A DNA stretch of 64,000 nt, from contig OZ038488.1 in the NCBI GenBank assembly GCA_964036315.1, positions 66,667,342-66,731,341 on the forward strand, read 5' to 3'. Below, piece after piece: positions 60,936 to 64,000 of the stretch. Source of the DNA: Acanthosepion esculentum. Taxonomy: Eukaryota; Mollusca; Cephalopoda; Sepiida; Sepiidae. The notes under the pieces were generated by a model, which was given only the letters and a program-made list of their open reading frames with translations, ran no database searches and was not told where the DNA came from. How positions within the stretch are numbered: position 1 is the first letter of the stretch; the number at the start of each line of letters is the position of its first letter. A program made the translations under genes and the position numbers.

Positions 60936-62846
60936 CCAATCTTTACAGTAGTCATTAATAGAGTTTACTTTTTTTTAAAAATCGTATCATTCAATTGAAC
61001 CATGAGAATTCCACAGATGTTGATGTCTAACATTATTTCTCATTTCTTACTCTTCTTTCATTTTTTGACTATATCTTCTTATTCTTTCCCTTATTCCTTT
61101 CAGTGTTTCTTGCCTGTCCTTGTTTTTATGTCATACAAAGTTGGGTTAGTTTCCTGTATGAAAAATGAATAAAGAATGCATATTTTCTACTGCATCCTTT
61201 CTTTTATCCTTCTTTTACTCTATCTCTATAATGAATGTTAATGGATTGTGGTTTTTATAGCTTTTCGTCCTTTCCTACTTTTCAGTCTTTCACTTCCTGT
61301 GTCTTGATATCCAGCCATCATGCTTCTCACTTGTTGATTGTCTTTTGTTGTCATCCCTTCTCCCTCTCTCTAGATGTACAGATATATATTTTCTTTCTGT
61401 TTTTCTCTAGCCTTCATACCACCAAGATTTCCTCCTTCACATCTTCCTTTTATTGTTTTCCCCAATTCCTTCCTCCTCAATATTATTATATAGGTTTCTT
61501 GTGAGAATAGCAGATTCTAGCTTAGAAAGTCCAGGATTGGGCAGATACTACACTCTAATCTCTAACAGAAAAGTAGGGCAATGTAGATGAGTAGAATCAG
61601 CACTTGGTGATTGATACTCTCCCATTGATTTCTTGTCTCATTCTTTCTGTTGACATTTTTTTTCATTAGTGCTCAGCTTAGTTTAATTTTTCCTTGTTTT
61701 GATTTTGTGTCCATCTTGATTTTACTCCTATTTATTGAAACGATCTCAAATGTTGTATTAATTTTTTTTTTTCTGATGACAACATATTGGTGTCCTATTT
61801 TAACTGTTGTGTACTCCTTGCATAAAAAGTTGTACTTTGCTACAAACAAAAATTTGTTTCTTTCTGGTGAAAGTATAAATAGACACATGTACACTCATTA
61901 CTTGCTGATTAAAAAAAAATACCATACAGTTGTATCTCATTTATGGTTGGGCATGTTTTGAATCTGTTGCTAAATTTTTTTTAAATTTAGGTTTAAACTA
62001 TGGTTTGAAGAAGAATTTAGAAGTTTATAAACTGATTTGTTAAACAATTTAAAAAAAAAAACCTAACAATTGTGTGAAAGTGAAAGAACTTTAAATTTGA
62101 AAAAACTTCAATGTTTATTTTAGCATAAAAGTAAACATTGTTATTTACAATCTTTTTTTGTATTTTTTAATACAAACAATTAAAAAGCAGAAGCAAACCT
62201 AATTTTCATCTATAATTTATATAATATAAATTATATTAGAAATACGGCTATTTCCCAAAGATGTTGGATTAAAAAGTTATGGCCTATATAATTAAAAGTA
62301 GTAAATCAAATTAAATTTGAATATGAGACTTTCCATATAAACTCACAGACATCTGCATGGGGTATAGAATCTTTTTACTTCAAGTGGAACATCATAAATG
62401 TTTGAATTTTAGGGTTTACATTTTCTTTTCCTTTCTTTTCAACATGTTGATAGTAGTGTGAGTTAATGTTTATTTTATTGAACTTTGTCCATATTCCATT
62501 TCATTTGTTTGATTTAAAGTTTACATTATTCTACAAATTAATTGAACTTATACTAATTATTTTTTCATTTTATCAATGTTTCAACCAATATCTCCAGTTT
62601 TCTTCAGGTGTATACTGTAGCTGCTAATCATTCAATGTTCTCCAGTAATCTTTTTTTTAATCTCTTCAATAGAACAATTCACCATTCATAGTATTATGAA
62701 ACTGGAAAAAGTCCAACCAGATGGTGGGGTGGGCAATTATGTGTATATTAAGTTTTTGTGTAAATATATATGGAAAGTCATTGTTCAATTTGTCTCTTTC
62801 ACACATACACATACACTCTTCCAAATGTTTTCTTTTAACTTGTAAA
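60936..62846 (+). other. TUG intron, nothing recognised
   Basis: Pyrimidine-rich at 61020-61480, otherwise AT-rich. The short frames have no motif. Confidence 0.45.
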
Positions 62847-63345
62847 TTACTGTATATGCTGGTGTACAAGGTGACTGGGTGTATAAAACGACCCCTCAAA
62901 TTTTCAAATTGAAATGTAGGTTTCAGGCTATATTTGCCATACAAGATGATCCCCCACCAATCATATTTTAAAATATATTGTATTGATTTTTAAAAATAAA
63001 TTCAGTAATCATATACTTTCTTTTCACTCAAAATTCTAATGAAAATATAGTGGAGAGATATTGTCAACTAGCTACCACAATCTACGATACCTTATGAGTG
63101 GGTGGCTGTGTTTTCAGTAGGCTATTATGATAGCCTGAATGACTTTTCCCCACTAACCATCCACTTGTTCCACTGTTCTCAAATGTGATCTTTAAACAGC
63201 TTATTGAGACACACATCTCCCATGTTAACAACTTACCATAAACCACAGGATTTAAGATTCACAATTTATACCTGAAGTATAAGATGGCCCCCTATTTTTT
63301 TTGAGATATTTTTTAAGGTTAAATGGTCGACATATATAGTATTTC
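62847..63345. mobile_element. Possible non-autonomous DNA element with GACCCC subterminal repeats
   Basis: Left end ACTGTATATGCTGGTGTACA and reverse complement of the right end ATACTATATATGTCGACCAT are weakly inverted. Both ends carry a subterminal TATAA-(A/G)ACGACCCC or TATAAGATGGCCCC block in opposite orientation. This arrangement resembles a widespread animal repeat with 'GTATAAGACGACCC' ends, recalled from general knowledge. Borders are uncertain. Confidence 0.4.
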
Positions 63346-63930
63346 CTTGAATGAATGAATTAAATTCATATTCAAACTCACAATTCTATATTGTTTGCAT
63401 TGAGAATTTTTCTGCACCTCTTTCTATGCACACACTAAAATTTATTTCTCTGTAGAACTCTTTATTTATATAATAGGTAATTATCTTGCATTAATAAACA
63501 TAGAGGTGTGAGCAACTTAAGCAATTAATATATACATCTTAGAGGTATACCTATTAAATCTCACAATTGGTTTATCTATACAGTCAAATAAGATTCACTT
63601 TTTGCATTATAGTTCCCTGCAACACCGGAGAAAATCCATTTTGTCTGAAATATGATAAAAGTAACAGTCGAAAATCTTTGTCTAAATAACTAGTGGAAAA
63701 ATGGAAATACTTGTATAATTTTCAAAGTTGTTAGTTTATTCTTTATTTCATCTTAACAAAAAGATGAGGGATGTAAATTTTGTTTTACAATTTTAAAAAT
63801 AATAATAATGCAGACCTGACCAGCAATCTATTATATAATTAACTATTGGTTTTAAATAATTTATTTGAACATATTTTTTTTTTTTTTAAACCTATTAATC
63901 ATGATTTAAAAAAGTCTTATGTGTTTTTAG

Positions 63931-64000
63931 ATATTGTGAATGAAATTATATTTAAGTCTCCAGATCAGATGGGGTTTTACAATCTGAGTTCAAAATTTGG
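63931..64000 (+). CDS. Possible next TUG exon (weak)
   Basis: After GTGTTTTTAG the frame continuing phase 1 is open to the window edge and reads IVNEIIFKSPDQMGFYNLSS. I see no match to the expected DEFFE region, so it may be an insert, a different exon or chance. Confidence 0.2.

Overview
This is a eukaryotic, AT-rich, repeat-saturated window. I read it as part of a mollusc genome, most likely a coleoid cephalopod. That assignment is an inference from the repeat families (tRNA-derived SINEs with a shared 3' tail, Ty3-like, LINE and mariner relics, very many CA/TA microsatellites) and from invertebrate-style gene structure; no single diagnostic gene proves it.

Only one host gene is supported. 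It is a plus-strand TUG/ASPSCR1 (UBXN9) homologue, the tether protein with N-terminal ubiquitin-like domains and a C-terminal UBX domain. Ten exons can be placed between 21651 and 57081, and their phases join without conflict. Exons are 25 to 421 bases and introns are about 0.6 to 6.8 kb. The 389 readable codons cover the first ubiquitin-like domain, the second conserved block, a linker and the conserved Pro-Cys-Glu-Arg segment. The UBX domain must lie beyond the right edge.

Left flank (1-21650) is intergenic repeat graveyard. It holds a Tc1 relic, a probable decayed Ty3-like element bounded by two LTR-like repeats (1.1-5.3 kb), a duplicated 1 kb repeat (5.8-6.8 and 8.6-9.7 kb), a dimeric tRNA-derived SINE, a LINE relic with an internal duplication (10.5-12.5 kb), and two tandem arrays (3 x 151 bp, 2.4 x 245 bp). 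It also holds four mariner-type elements, including a DD37D (maT-like) one and an 80-bp palindromic MITE almost identical at its ends to the primate MADE1 element, and a hAT C-terminal relic.

The introns of the TUG gene carry most of the rest. Intron 1 has a gypsy RT scrap and an unrecognised broken coding relic. Intron 2 has a 724-bp mariner-like element and a LINE tail. Intron 3 has a LINE RT relic and MITEs. Intron 5 has a 5S rRNA-derived sequence directly joined to a tRNA-derived SINE. Intron 6 has a long-TIR element split by a LINE insertion. Intron 7 has a second degraded LTR-type element (YVDD), another RT relic and a long AT-loop palindrome. Intron 8 has a nearly complete Ty3/gypsy retrotransposon (49933-55220) with 5-bp target-site duplication, near-identical LTRs and several inactivating lesions. 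No CRISPR, operon or prokaryotic features are present. The most unusual items are the 5S-tRNA composite SINE, the MADE1-like hairpin, the unknown coding relic at 24.1-25.1 kb, and the shared SINE tail.
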